Source: Betaproteobacteria bacterium (lineage in GTDB: Bacteria; Pseudomonadota; Gammaproteobacteria; Burkholderiales; SG8-39). Taken from it: a stretch of 59,832 bases of DNA. A model generated the notes under the pieces. The model had not been told where the DNA came from. It did no database searches and worked only from the letters and a program-made list of their open reading frames with translations. The position numbers and the translations under genes were made by a program. The stretch is from assembly GCA_004297625.1 (NCBI GenBank), contig SCTY01000022.1, positions 1 to 59,832 on the forward strand, read 5' to 3'. Positions 42,516-51,428 of the stretch are shown piece by piece (the first letter of the stretch is position 1; every line of letters begins with the position of its first letter).

Positions 42516-43198
42516 TTCACCTGCTGGCGGCAATAGTTGTCGAGGCTCTGCACCACGCAGGACCCCGACACCGCGGCTTGCGCCCGGCCGCCGTGCTCCA
42601 GCGCGAGCCGGAACGCGAACTTGCCGAAGAATTCGTTGAACATTTCGCCGCCCAGCGTGCCCACGGCCTCGATCTCGTCGGTAGCCGGATCGTGCTCCAG
42701 CAGAATGGCCGCGAGCGGCTGCGGCGCCGGCCCGGCGAGCACTTTTGCGCCCTCGGCCGGATCGTACTGGCTGTGCTCGGAGCAGCAATGGATCACCGAG
42801 CCGAATTTGTTGCGCGCGCTCTTCTCGGCGCGGAAGCTGATGAAGCTGATGTCCTTGGTCGGGTAGCTCATCTTGTGGGCGCAGATCGCCGAGTAGGCGA
42901 CGACCGCGCGCGCCGGGCCCACGCCGCCGTGCCACTCGTAGCGCTCGTTGGCCGCGGTCTTGAGCAGCGCCGAGCTCTTGGCCGGCCGCCCGAGGTTCAG
43001 AAGGAAGCAGGGCGTCGCGGCGAACGGGTAATGAAAGATGAGGTTGCGGTTGGCCGGGATCGCGTCGGCGTGCAGCGGCTCGCCTTCGGGATCGACGAGC
43101 TTGGCCCTGGCGTAGAAGCGAGGCTGCGCGTCCGCCGCGAGCGCCGGCGCGGCGAACGCCGAAGCGGCGCAGAACCGGATGAAATCGCGGCGCTCCAT
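42509..43198 (-). CDS. Tat-exported Rieske-type protein
   Basis: A 229-residue protein with a twin-arginine start (ERRDFIRFCAASAFAAPALA) and a Rieske [2Fe-2S] site: CAHKMSYP and, about 30 residues on, HCCSEHSQYDP. Cys and His in each loop ligate the cluster. It is probably periplasmic; a membrane anchor beyond the Tat signal is not obvious. Partner oxidoreductase genes are not adjacent. Confidence 0.83.
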   Translation of the reverse strand: MERRDFIRFCAASAFAAPALAADAQPRFYARAKLVDPEGEPLHADAIPANRNLIFHYPFAATPCFLLNLGRPAKSSALLKTAANERYEWHGGVGPARAVVAYSAICAHKMSYPTKDISFISFRAEKSARNKFGSVIHCCSEHSQYDPAEGAKVLAGPAPQPLAAILLEHDPATDEIEAVGTLGGEMFNEFFGKFAFRLALEHGGRAQAAVSGSCVVQSLDNYCRQQVKC

Positions 43199-43214
43199 CG
43201 CCGCATTCTACTGT

Positions 43215-44432
43215 CTAGAGGTCGTAGCCTTTTTCGTTATGCAGAACGGTGTCCAGTCCTTCCGTCTCTTCATCCGCCGCGACCCGCAGGCCGGCAAAGG
43301 CGTCCGCAGCCTTGAGCAGGATCCACGTGAGGACGCCGGACCAAGCCGCGATCGCGACGACGCCGGTCAGCTGCGTGAGAAGCTGGCCGCCCGGGGTCAC
43401 GTTTTCCGGATAGCCCGCGCCGCCCAGGGCGGCGGCAACGAATATGCCCGTGAGCAGCGTGCCCAGAATGCCGCCCACGCCGTGCACCGGGAAGACGTCG
43501 AGCGAGTCGTCGACGTGCAGCGCGCGCTTCATGTAGCTGGTCGCGAAGAAGCACACCACGCCCGCCGCGCCGCCGATCACGAGCGCGCCGATCGGGCCGA
43601 CGAATCCGGACCCCGGGGTAATGGTGCCGAGCCCGGCCACCATCCCGGTGACGATGCCGAGCACGGAGGGCTTGCCGTAGCGCAGCCACTCGCAGGCGAG
43701 CCAGGCGAGCGCGCCGGTCGCCGCGGCGACATGCGTCACCAGCATCGCCATGCCCGCGGTGCCGTCGGCCGCGAGCGCGCTGCCCGCGTTGAAGCCGAAC
43801 CAGCCTACCCAAAGCATGGCGGCCCCGGTCACCGCCATGGTCATGTTGTGCGGCGCCATCGCGGTTTCCGGGAAGCCGCGCCGGCGTCCGAGCGCCAGCG
43901 CGGCGACGAGCGCGGCGATGCCGGCGTTCAGGTGCACCACCGTGCCGCCGGCGAAGTCCATGAGCCCCATCTGCTGCAGCCAGCCGCCGCCCCAGACCCA
44001 GTGCGCCACCGGGCAGTACACGAGAAGCAGCCACGCGAGGCTGAAGAGCAGCATCCCGGCGAAGCGCACGCGCTCCGCATAGGCGCCGACCACGAGCGCC
44101 GGGGTGATGATCGCGAAGGTCATCTGGTACATCGCGAACACGGTCTCGGGAATGCTTCCCTTCACCGTCTTCACGTCGATGCCGGCGAGAAAAGCCTTGC
44201 CGAATCCGCCGTACCAGGGGCTCGCGTCGCCGAAAGCGACGCTGTAGCCGACGACCACCCACGCGAGCGTGACGACGCAGGTGATGGAGAAGCATTGCAT
44301 GAGCACCGAGAGCACGTTTTTCGCGCGCACCAGCCCGGCGTAGAAGAGCGCGAGCCCGGGCAGCGTCATGAAGAGAACGAGCACCGCGGACGTCAGCATC
44401 CATGCGGTGTTCGCCGCATCCAGCTTGTTCAT
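43215..44432 (-). CDS. amt: Ammonium transporter
   Basis: A 405-residue Amt with about 11 membrane helices: TLPGLALFYAGLVRAKNVLSVLMQ, DFAGGTVVHLNAGIAALVAAL and DVFPVHGVGGILGTLLTGIF contain the pore residues (twin His). It lacks a signal peptide. No glnK gene is adjacent, so nitrogen control is not obvious here. The gap to Nudix (60 bp) holds no clear terminator. Confidence 0.93.
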   Translation of the reverse strand: MNKLDAANTAWMLTSAVLVLFMTLPGLALFYAGLVRAKNVLSVLMQCFSITCVVTLAWVVVGYSVAFGDASPWYGGFGKAFLAGIDVKTVKGSIPETVFAMYQMTFAIITPALVVGAYAERVRFAGMLLFSLAWLLLVYCPVAHWVWGGGWLQQMGLMDFAGGTVVHLNAGIAALVAALALGRRRGFPETAMAPHNMTMAVTGAAMLWVGWFGFNAGSALAADGTAGMAMLVTHVAAATGALAWLACEWLRYGKPSVLGIVTGMVAGLGTITPGSGFVGPIGALVIGGAAGVVCFFATSYMKRALHVDDSLDVFPVHGVGGILGTLLTGIFVAAALGGAGYPENVTPGGQLLTQLTGVVAIAAWSGVLTWILLKAADAFAGLRVAADEETEGLDTVLHNEKGYDL

Positions 44433-44492
44433 GGGTCCTCCCTCCCTTGGCGGCGCAAATCTAAACCAAAAATCAGGGACGGACTACTTTTT

Positions 44493-45026
44493 CTAGCGCT
44501 GCAGAATGTCCTCGGCGTGGAAGGTGAAGGCGCCGCGCCCCCGGTCGGCGAACCAGTGGCGCAGCGTCGCCGCCACGGTGCGGAAAGCGATCTCCTTCCA
44601 GGGGATGCGCCCTTCGTCGCAGAGCGCTACCTCGAGGGACTCGTCGCCCGGGGTGAATTGAAGGTCGAGGAGCCGCGCGCGGTAGAAAAGATGCACCTGG
44701 TTCACGTAGGGGACCGAGATCATCGAGAACGGTTCGCCGAGCTCGATGTGCGCGCCGGCCTCCTCGAGCGTTTCGCGCAGCGCCGCCTGGCCGGCGGTCT
44801 CGTCGTTCTCCATGAATCCCGCCGGAAGCGTCCAGTAGCCGTAGCGCGGCTCGATCGCCCGGCGGCAGAGCAGGATCTTGCCGTCGTACTCGGGCACCGT
44901 GCCGATCACCATGCGCGGGTTCTGGTAATGGATCTCGCCGCACTGGTCGCATACCCAGCGCGGCAGCGTGTCGCCCGGCGGCACCCGCCGCGCGACCGGC
45001 GCGGCGCAGTTGGAGCAGTACTTCAT
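44493..45026 (-). CDS. Zinc-ribbon Nudix hydrolase
   Basis: A 177-residue protein: N-terminal zinc ribbon (CSNC and CDQC), then the Nudix box GFMENDETAGQAALRETLEEAG matching GX5EX7REUXEEXGU. It resembles the NudC-like single-ribbon proteins that hydrolyse nucleoside diphosphate derivatives such as NADH or ADP-ribose. It is coupled to the HAD gene upstream (ATGA). Confidence 0.86.
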   Translation of the reverse strand: MKYCSNCAAPVARRVPPGDTLPRWVCDQCGEIHYQNPRMVIGTVPEYDGKILLCRRAIEPRYGYWTLPAGFMENDETAGQAALRETLEEAGAHIELGEPFSMISVPYVNQVHLFYRARLLDLQFTPGDESLEVALCDEGRIPWKEIAFRTVAATLRHWFADRGRGAFTFHAEDILQR

Positions 45027-45676
45027 AGCTTTCCCGGCAGATCTCCGAGCGTGCGCAGGATGGCGTCGGGCTGGAACCCGAGCCGATCCACGGGGGCGGC
45101 CTGGCGATTGATCCAGCAGGCGCTGAAGCCGAAAGACTTGGCGGCGAGCGCGTCCCAGCAGTTGGAGGAAACGAAGCCGATCTTCTCCTTCGGGACGCCG
45201 AGCTTCTTCACGGCAAGCTCATAGACGCGCGGCGACGGCTTGTAGATTTGCAGCTCGTCGACGCTGATCACGGCGTCGAGCCGCAGTCCGGAGTGGGCGA
45301 CCACCGGGTCGAGCATATCGGGCGAGCCGTTCGACAGGATGGCTTTCCTGTAGCCGGAAAGACGCGCGAACGCCTGCGGCACGTCCGGATAGGTCGCGAG
45401 CATCGTGTATTCGCTCATCAGCGCTTCCATGCGCTCGGCGGTCAGGTCGACTCCGGACGCTTCGCACGCATACGACAGCGCCTCGCGGGTGACGCTGGAG
45501 AACGGCGCGTAGCGCTGCATGAGGCTTCTCTGCCAGGTGTACTCGAGCTGCTTGGCGCGCCAGAGCTGCGAGAGCTGCGGCCCCTTGCCGGGGAAGAAGC
45601 TCTCGCAGCGCCGCACCACCGAGTGCACGTCGAACAGCGTGCCGTAAGCATCGAACACCAACGCGTCGGTTTTCAT
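45023..45676 (-). CDS. HAD-family (S)-2-haloacid dehalogenase type II
   Basis: A 217-residue HAD hydrolase. Nucleophile Asp is in VFDAYGTLFDVHS; later motifs are LSNGSPDML, KPSPRVYEL and VSSNCWDALAAKSFGF. This fits type II haloacid dehalogenases that displace halide from 2-haloacids, although many homologues act on other substrates. ATG at 45676 is divergent from the acyl-CoA ligase gene. Confidence 0.87.
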   Translation of the reverse strand: MKTDALVFDAYGTLFDVHSVVRRCESFFPGKGPQLSQLWRAKQLEYTWQRSLMQRYAPFSSVTREALSYACEASGVDLTAERMEALMSEYTMLATYPDVPQAFARLSGYRKAILSNGSPDMLDPVVAHSGLRLDAVISVDELQIYKPSPRVYELAVKKLGVPKEKIGFVSSNCWDALAAKSFGFSACWINRQAAPVDRLGFQPDAILRTLGDLPGKL

Positions 45677-45773
45677 GGTTTCCTTCTTTCTGCGGCGCAG
45701 TGTACGGCGGCATGCCCGCGCCGTGGAAGCCCGGCCGTTTGGCACGCCGGCCGAGGGACAGTACGATGGATGC

Positions 45774-47402
45774 ATGCGCGATCGCTACGAGGAGTTGTAC
45801 CGGAACTTCCGCTGGCAGGTGCCGGAGCGCTACAACATCGCGCAGGCCTGCTGCGGTCAGTGGGCGGGAGACCGCGCCCGCTTCGCGTTGTACTGGGAAG
45901 ACGAGTCGGGCGCGACGGCCGTCTATTCGTTCTGGGACATTCAGCGCGCGGCGAACCGCCTGTCGAACGCGCTCGCCGGCCTGGGCGTGAAGCGCGGCGA
46001 CCGGGTCGCGCTCATCCTGCCGCAGCGCCCGGAAACCGCGATCGCGTACATCGCCATCTTCCAGATGGGCGCGATCGCTCTTCCGCTGTCGCACCTCTTC
46101 GGACCCGACGCGCTCGAGTACCGCATCAACCACGCCGAAGCCTCCATCGCGTTCGTCGAGCCGACCACGATCGCCAACTTATGGGCGGTCAAGGACCGGC
46201 TGCCCGGCCTGCGGCACGTGATCGGCGTGGGCGGTGCCAGGGAAACCGGGGTGCATGCCTGGGAAACATTGATGGCCAAGGGTTCGCCTGAGTTTTCCCC
46301 GGTCGATACAAAAGCGGATGATCCGGCGGTCATCATCTACACGAGCGGGACGACGGGGGCGCCGAAGGGCGCGCTGGAGGCGCATCGGCTGATCATCGGC
46401 AATATTTCAGGCTTCGTGCATTCGCACGACTTCTTTCCGCAGCAGGGCGACATGTTCTGGTCGCCGGCCGACTGGGCCTGGGCCGGGGGCTTGTGCGATG
46501 CGCTGCTGCCGAGCTGGTACTTCGGCATGCCGATCCTCGGCTATCGCGGGCGCTTCGACGCGGAGAAGGCGTACTACCTCCTGGAGAAGTACGGCATCCG
46601 CAACTCTTTTCTGTTTCCGACGGCGCTCAAGCTCATGATGAAAGCCGTTCCCGAGCCGAGGAAGCGGTTCTCCTTGAATCTGAGATCGGTGATGAGCGCC
46701 GGCGAATCGGTCGGCGCCACGGTGATCGAATGGGCGCGCGCGCAGCTCGGCGTGACGATCAACGAGATGTTCGGCCAGACCGAGATCAACTACGTCGTCG
46801 GGAACTGCCAGTCGGCCTGGCCGGTGAAGCCGGGCTCCATCGGCCGCGCCTATCCGGGGCACCGGGTCGCCGTGATCGACGACAAGGGAAACGAATTACC
46901 CCCTGGCGAGCTCGGTGAAATCGCGGTGAAAAAAGACCACGATCCCGTGTTCTTCCTCGAATACTGGAAGAACGCGCAGGCGACCACGGACAAGTTCATC
47001 GGCGACTGGGGCTGCACCGGCGACCAGGCGAAAATGGACGAGGACGGCTACTTCTGGTACCAGGGGCGCTCCGACGACGTCATCAAGAGCGCCGGCTACC
47101 GCATCGGACCGGCGGAGATCGAGAGCTGCCTGGTGAAGCATCCGGCGGTCGCCAACGCCGCGGTGATCGGCAAGGCCGACGAGACGCGCGGCGCGATCGT
47201 CAAGGCGTTCGTCGTGCTGCAGCCCGGCCAGACCGCGTCGCAGGCCCTCGTCGATGATATTCAGAGCCACGTGCGCGGGCGGCTCGCGCCTTACGAGTAC
47301 CCGCGCGAAATCGAATTCATCGACGCCCTGCCGATGACCACGACCGGGAAGGTCCAGCGCAAAGAGTTGCGCAAGCGCGAAGAGGCGAAGCGCAAGGCGT
47401 GA
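45774..47402 (+). CDS. AMP-forming acyl-CoA synthetase
   Basis: A 542-residue acyl-CoA synthetase of the ACS/benzoate-CoA ligase kind. Phosphate loop is YTSGTTGAPKGA, core motif NEMFGQTEINYVV, hinge GDWGCTGDQAKMDEDGYFWYQGRSDD and the catalytic Lys in GKVQRKEL. It activates an organic acid, likely of medium size or aromatic. It lies with an NDH-like gene and near tctCBA, which suggests import followed by activation. The substrate is unknown. Confidence 0.85.
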   Translation: MRDRYEELYRNFRWQVPERYNIAQACCGQWAGDRARFALYWEDESGATAVYSFWDIQRAANRLSNALAGLGVKRGDRVALILPQRPETAIAYIAIFQMGAIALPLSHLFGPDALEYRINHAEASIAFVEPTTIANLWAVKDRLPGLRHVIGVGGARETGVHAWETLMAKGSPEFSPVDTKADDPAVIIYTSGTTGAPKGALEAHRLIIGNISGFVHSHDFFPQQGDMFWSPADWAWAGGLCDALLPSWYFGMPILGYRGRFDAEKAYYLLEKYGIRNSFLFPTALKLMMKAVPEPRKRFSLNLRSVMSAGESVGATVIEWARAQLGVTINEMFGQTEINYVVGNCQSAWPVKPGSIGRAYPGHRVAVIDDKGNELPPGELGEIAVKKDHDPVFFLEYWKNAQATTDKFIGDWGCTGDQAKMDEDGYFWYQGRSDDVIKSAGYRIGPAEIESCLVKHPAVANAAVIGKADETRGAIVKAFVVLQPGQTASQALVDDIQSHVRGRLAPYEYPREIEFIDALPMTTTGKVQRKELRKREEAKRKA

Positions 47403-48442
47403 AGCGCATCCTGCTGGTGGGCGCGGGGCACGCGCACCTCGTCGTCCTGCGGGCCTTGAAGCGCACCCCGCTGTACGGCGCGCGGGTCAGCGTCGTCTCG
47501 CCGTATCCGAAGCAGATCTATTCGGGAATGCTGCCCGGGCTGATTGCCGGGCATTACACGCTCGACGAGGTGCAAGTCGACGTGGCGGCGCTCGCCGAGC
47601 GCGCTTATGCGGACTTTGTGCAGGGGCGCGTCGTGGCGCTCGATCCGGAGCGGCGGCGCGCGAGGCTCGACGCGGGCGGCGAGCTCGCATACGACTACGT
47701 CTCGCTCAACGCCGGCTCGCTGGTGGACGTTTCCACTCCCGGGAGCGAGCAGGCGCTGCCGATCAAGCCTTTCGAGAATTTCGTGCGCGAGCTGCGCAGC
47801 CCGAGGAGGATCGCGCTCGCCGGTGCCGGCGCGGCCGGCGCGGAGATGGCGATGGCGCTGCGCCACGCCGGCGCACAGGTGACGCTGTATTCCGATAAGC
47901 CCACCCTGCCGCCCGCGTTGGCGAGGCGCGTGGTAAGCGCGCTGCGCCGCAGGGGCGTGGACTTCAGGCCGGGCATGGCCGTGAGCGAGATCGACCCCGG
48001 GCCGGTGGTGCTCACCGGCAGCGCGCGGCAGGAGTTCGACCGCGTGATCCTCACTACCGGCGCGCGGGCGCTTCCATGGCTCGCACGCGCGGGCCTCGCC
48101 GCGGACGAGCGCGGCTTCGTTTTGGTGCACCGCACGCTGCAGAGTGTTTCGCATCCCGAAATCCTCGCCGCGGGCGACTGCGCCACGCTGCGCGATGCCC
48201 CGCATCCGAAGTCGGGGGTCTACTCGGTGCGCCACGGCGAAGTGCTCGAGCGCAACCTGCGCCTGCTTGCCCAAGCCCAGCCGCTCGTCGAATACCAGCC
48301 CCAGCCGCGCGCGCTGCTGCTCCTCAGCTGCGGCGGGCGCTATGCCATTGCGCAATGGGGCGGCTGGACAGCGGAAGGCCGCTGGGTGTGGTGGTGGAAA
48401 AACCGGATCGACCGCGGCTGGATGAGGAGCTTTTCACGCTGA
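47399..48442 (+). CDS. NDH-2-like FAD oxidoreductase (SelD-type N-terminal relative)
   Basis: A 347-residue pyridine-nucleotide-disulfide oxidoreductase: FAD loop LLVGAGHAHLVVLRAL, the second GAGAAGAEMAMAL and FAD contact EILAAGDCA. This group resembles the NDH-like N-terminal domain fused to SelD in some bacteria, here standing alone. It should oxidise NAD(P)H and pass electrons to a quinone or unknown acceptor. GTG overlaps the preceding stop (GTGA). The substrate is unproven. Confidence 0.75.
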   Translation: MKRILLVGAGHAHLVVLRALKRTPLYGARVSVVSPYPKQIYSGMLPGLIAGHYTLDEVQVDVAALAERAYADFVQGRVVALDPERRRARLDAGGELAYDYVSLNAGSLVDVSTPGSEQALPIKPFENFVRELRSPRRIALAGAGAAGAEMAMALRHAGAQVTLYSDKPTLPPALARRVVSALRRRGVDFRPGMAVSEIDPGPVVLTGSARQEFDRVILTTGARALPWLARAGLAADERGFVLVHRTLQSVSHPEILAAGDCATLRDAPHPKSGVYSVRHGEVLERNLRLLAQAQPLVEYQPQPRALLLLSCGGRYAIAQWGGWTAEGRWVWWWKNRIDRGWMRSFSR

Positions 48443-48486
48443 GCGCAACATGACTTATCATCCGGGTTCCCTGAGGAGGAAATCGC

Positions 48487-49425
48487 ATGAAGAAGCTCAT
48501 AGCAGGACTGGTTGCGGCAGTGCTGCCGCTCGCTGCGACCGCCGCCTATCCCGACCGGCCGGTCAAGCTCATCGTGCCCTGGGCCGCGGGCGGCGACACC
48601 GACAACATCTTCCGGCCGTTCGCCCCGCTCCTGCAGAAGCACCTCGGCGGGACCGTGGTGATCGCCAATATCGGCGGCGCCTCCGGCACGAAGGGCGCGA
48701 AGGAAGCGAAGGACTCGCCCGCCGACGGCTACACGCTTTACGCGGTGCACGACTACATCCATTCCACGTACTGGACCGGCGTCGCGGATGTCAACTACAC
48801 GGACTTCGAGCCGATCTGCATGCTTTCCTCCACCGCCTCGGTGCTGACGGCGAGCCCGAAGACGCCGTGGCACAGCCTGAAGGACTTGATCGCCGATGCG
48901 AAGAAGCGCCCGGGGCAGATCACCGTCGGCGCGACCCTCGGCTCGACCAGCCACTTCTTCCCGGCGCTCATCGAGAAGACGGCCGGCGTCAAGTTCAAGT
49001 ATGTGTCCTATGAGGGCCTCGCGCCGCGCATGAACGCGATCCTCGGCGGGCACGTCGATCTCACCGACTCCAACCTCACGCAGAAGGGCAAGGTGGAGGC
49101 CGGGCAGCTCAAGTTCCTCGGCATCGCCACCGAGAAGCGCAATCCCGAGATGAAGGACGTGCCGACGCTGAAGGAGCAGGGCATCAACGTCGTCTACGAC
49201 GTGAACCGCGGCCTGATGGCGCCCAAAGGCACGCCGGCCGCCATTCTCGGCAAGCTCGAGTCGTCTTGCCAGGCGGCGGCCAAGGAGCCGGAGTTCGCCA
49301 AGGCCATGAAGCTGCAGGGCACCGACGTGCGCTACATGGAGCGCAAGCAGTACGTGTCGTGGCTGAAGAAAAACGACAGGCTCAACCAGGATCTGGCGAA
49401 GGATCTCGGGCTCCTGAAGCGTTGA
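48487..49425 (+). CDS. tctC: Tripartite tricarboxylate transporter receptor (TctC/Bug)
   Basis: A 312-residue periplasmic binding protein of the Bug family: signal peptide (LVAAVLPLAATA), YPDRPVKLIVPWAAGGDTDN and the phrase SPADGYTLYAVH are typical. It binds a carboxylic acid. A strong GAGGAGG ribosome site precedes the ATG. It heads the tctCBA operon; the next start overlaps its stop (TTGA). Confidence 0.9.
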   Translation: MKKLIAGLVAAVLPLAATAAYPDRPVKLIVPWAAGGDTDNIFRPFAPLLQKHLGGTVVIANIGGASGTKGAKEAKDSPADGYTLYAVHDYIHSTYWTGVADVNYTDFEPICMLSSTASVLTASPKTPWHSLKDLIADAKKRPGQITVGATLGSTSHFFPALIEKTAGVKFKYVSYEGLAPRMNAILGGHVDLTDSNLTQKGKVEAGQLKFLGIATEKRNPEMKDVPTLKEQGINVVYDVNRGLMAPKGTPAAILGKLESSCQAAAKEPEFAKAMKLQGTDVRYMERKQYVSWLKKNDRLNQDLAKDLGLLKR

Positions 49426-49886
49426 AGCTGTCGCGGGACGGCTGGGCAGGGCTCGCGGTGCTCGCCGCGAGCCTTGTTCTTTTCGCTCTCACGCTCGGGC
49501 TGAAGCCCAGCCCGCTGGTCCCGATCGGCCCGGGCTTCTACCCGCGCCTGGTCCTTGGCCTCGCTGCGGTGCTCGCCGCCGCGCTGGTGATTCTTGATTT
49601 CCTGAAGACGAAAAAACCCGAACCGCTCCCGCGGGTCAACTATGCCGCGGTAGTGCTGCACTTCGCGGTGTTCGCGGCATACGTGGTCGCGCTGCCGTGG
49701 GTCGGCTTCCGCATCGCCACGGTGGTCTATATCGCCGCAGCCAACGCGCTGCTCGAGCCGCCGAAGAACGCGCGCGGCTGGTTGCGCGTTGCGCTGCTGG
49801 CGCTCATCGCCGGCGCGGTGGTGTATTTCGCATTCGAGCATTACCTCACCGTGCTGCTGCCGCGCGGGCGCTGGACGGATTTCTAG
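49422..49886 (+). CDS. tctB: Tripartite tricarboxylate transporter small membrane subunit (TctB)
   Basis: A 154-residue membrane protein with four hydrophobic helices (LAVLAASLVLFALTLGL; FYPRLVLGLAAVLAAALVIL; AAVVLHFAVFAAYVVALPW; ALLALIAGAVVYFAFE). The start is TTG at 49422, overlapping the tctC stop. TctB is the poorly conserved small subunit of the family. It forms the complex with TctA. Confidence 0.87.
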   Translation: MKLSRDGWAGLAVLAASLVLFALTLGLKPSPLVPIGPGFYPRLVLGLAAVLAAALVILDFLKTKKPEPLPRVNYAAVVLHFAVFAAYVVALPWVGFRIATVVYIAAANALLEPPKNARGWLRVALLALIAGAVVYFAFEHYLTVLLPRGRWTDF

Positions 49887-49888
49887 CC

Positions 49889-51406
49889 ATGTACGAGCTG
49901 CTCGGCGAGGCCGTCGCCAATATCGTGCAGCTGAAGTACCTGGTGCCGCTGTTTCTCGGCACGCTCGCGGGCGTGATCGGCGGCGCGCTGCCCGGCGTCA
50001 CCATCACCATGACGATCATCGTGGTGCTGCCGTTCACCTTCGGGCTCGATCCGCTGCAAGGACTCGCCGCGATGACCGGCGTGTACGTCGGCGGCTCGGC
50101 CGGCGGGCTCGTCACCGCCGTGCTGCTCGGAATCCCGGGCACGCCCTCGGCGATCGCCACTACGTTCGACGGCCACCCGATGGCGAAGAAGGGCGAGCCG
50201 GGGCGCGCGCTATGGCTCGGCATCTGGGCCTCGTTCTTCGGCGGGCTGCTCGGCGCCATCTTCCTCATCGGCGCGACCGGCCCGCTCGCGAGCATCGCGC
50301 TCGAGTTCGGGCCGTGGGAATTTTTTTCGCTCTTCGTGCTCGCGCTCTCCATGGTGGCGGGCCTGGTGGAGGCGTCGCTGCTCAAGGGCCTGATCGCCGG
50401 CGCGCTCGGTCTCATCGTGACGGTGCTCGGAGCCGACCCGGTGATGGGCCAGGAGCGCCTGACGCTCGGCATCCCGTTCATCAAGGGCGGCATCGACTTC
50501 CTGCCGGTGCTGATCGGGGTGTTCGCCTTCGCCCAGGTCATGGGCGAGATCGAGCGCCCGGGCTCCGAGGTAGCGAAAAGCCTCGGTTACGCGAAGAGCC
50601 TCGCGGTGTCGCACGCCAAGGTCGTCTGGGAGATCCTGTCGCGGCCCTTCCAGCTCCTATGGGTCGCATTCATCGGCCTGCTGATCGGCGTGCTGCCGGC
50701 GATCGGCGGCAGCGCCGCGAGCATGATGGCCTACGACCAGGCGAAGAAGTTCTCGCGCCGCCCCGAAAGGTTCGGCAGCGGCATTCCGGAAGGCATCATC
50801 GCTTCCGAGGCCTCGAACAACGCCAACGTCGGGGGCTCGCTCGTCACCATCATGGCCTTCGGCATCCCGGGCGACGCGGTCACCGCGGTGATGCTCGGCG
50901 CGCTCACCATCCACGGCATCCAGTCGGGTCCGCTGTTCATCTCGCAGCATCCCAAGATCGCCTACGGCATTTTCGCCGCCTATCTCCTCGCGCACCCGCT
51001 CATGGTGCTGATCCTCGCCGTCGGCGCGCGCTGGATGCTGCGCATCGTGTCGGTGCCCAAGGCGGCGCTGTTCCCGATCGTGCTGGTGCTGTGCGTGGTC
51101 GGCGCCTACGCGCTGAACAACACCATGGGCAACGTGTACGTTCTGCTCGCTTTCGGCGTGCTCGGCTACCTGATGGTGAAGTTCGGCTTCCCGCTCGCGC
51201 CGTTCATCCTCGGCGTGATCCTGGGCGACCAGATCGAGATCAACCTCGTGCGCTCGATCATGACCGACGCCAACCTCTGGCTTTTCGTGACGCGGCCGAT
51301 CTCGGGCCTGCTGCTCGCCGCGTCCGTGGTCTCGCTCGTCGCGGCGATGTGGCAGCACCGCCGCACGCAGAAGAAAATCGACGCCGCGGTAGAAGCCGAC
51401 TTTTGA
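49889..51406 (+). CDS. tctA: Tripartite tricarboxylate transporter large membrane subunit (TctA)
   Basis: A 505-residue TctA with about 11-12 helices: GTLAGVIGGALPGVTITMTI, GLLIGVLPAIGGSAASMMAYDQAKKFSRRPERFGSG and GIPGDAVTAVMLGAL are the family motifs, with two homologous halves. It uses an ion gradient to move the acid bound by TctC. It completes the tctCBA operon. The ATG is 2 bp after the tctB stop. Confidence 0.93.
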   Translation: MYELLGEAVANIVQLKYLVPLFLGTLAGVIGGALPGVTITMTIIVVLPFTFGLDPLQGLAAMTGVYVGGSAGGLVTAVLLGIPGTPSAIATTFDGHPMAKKGEPGRALWLGIWASFFGGLLGAIFLIGATGPLASIALEFGPWEFFSLFVLALSMVAGLVEASLLKGLIAGALGLIVTVLGADPVMGQERLTLGIPFIKGGIDFLPVLIGVFAFAQVMGEIERPGSEVAKSLGYAKSLAVSHAKVVWEILSRPFQLLWVAFIGLLIGVLPAIGGSAASMMAYDQAKKFSRRPERFGSGIPEGIIASEASNNANVGGSLVTIMAFGIPGDAVTAVMLGALTIHGIQSGPLFISQHPKIAYGIFAAYLLAHPLMVLILAVGARWMLRIVSVPKAALFPIVLVLCVVGAYALNNTMGNVYVLLAFGVLGYLMVKFGFPLAPFILGVILGDQIEINLVRSIMTDANLWLFVTRPISGLLLAASVVSLVAAMWQHRRTQKKIDAAVEADF

Positions 51407-51428
51407 ATGGTATAGCCTCGATCGGGTG

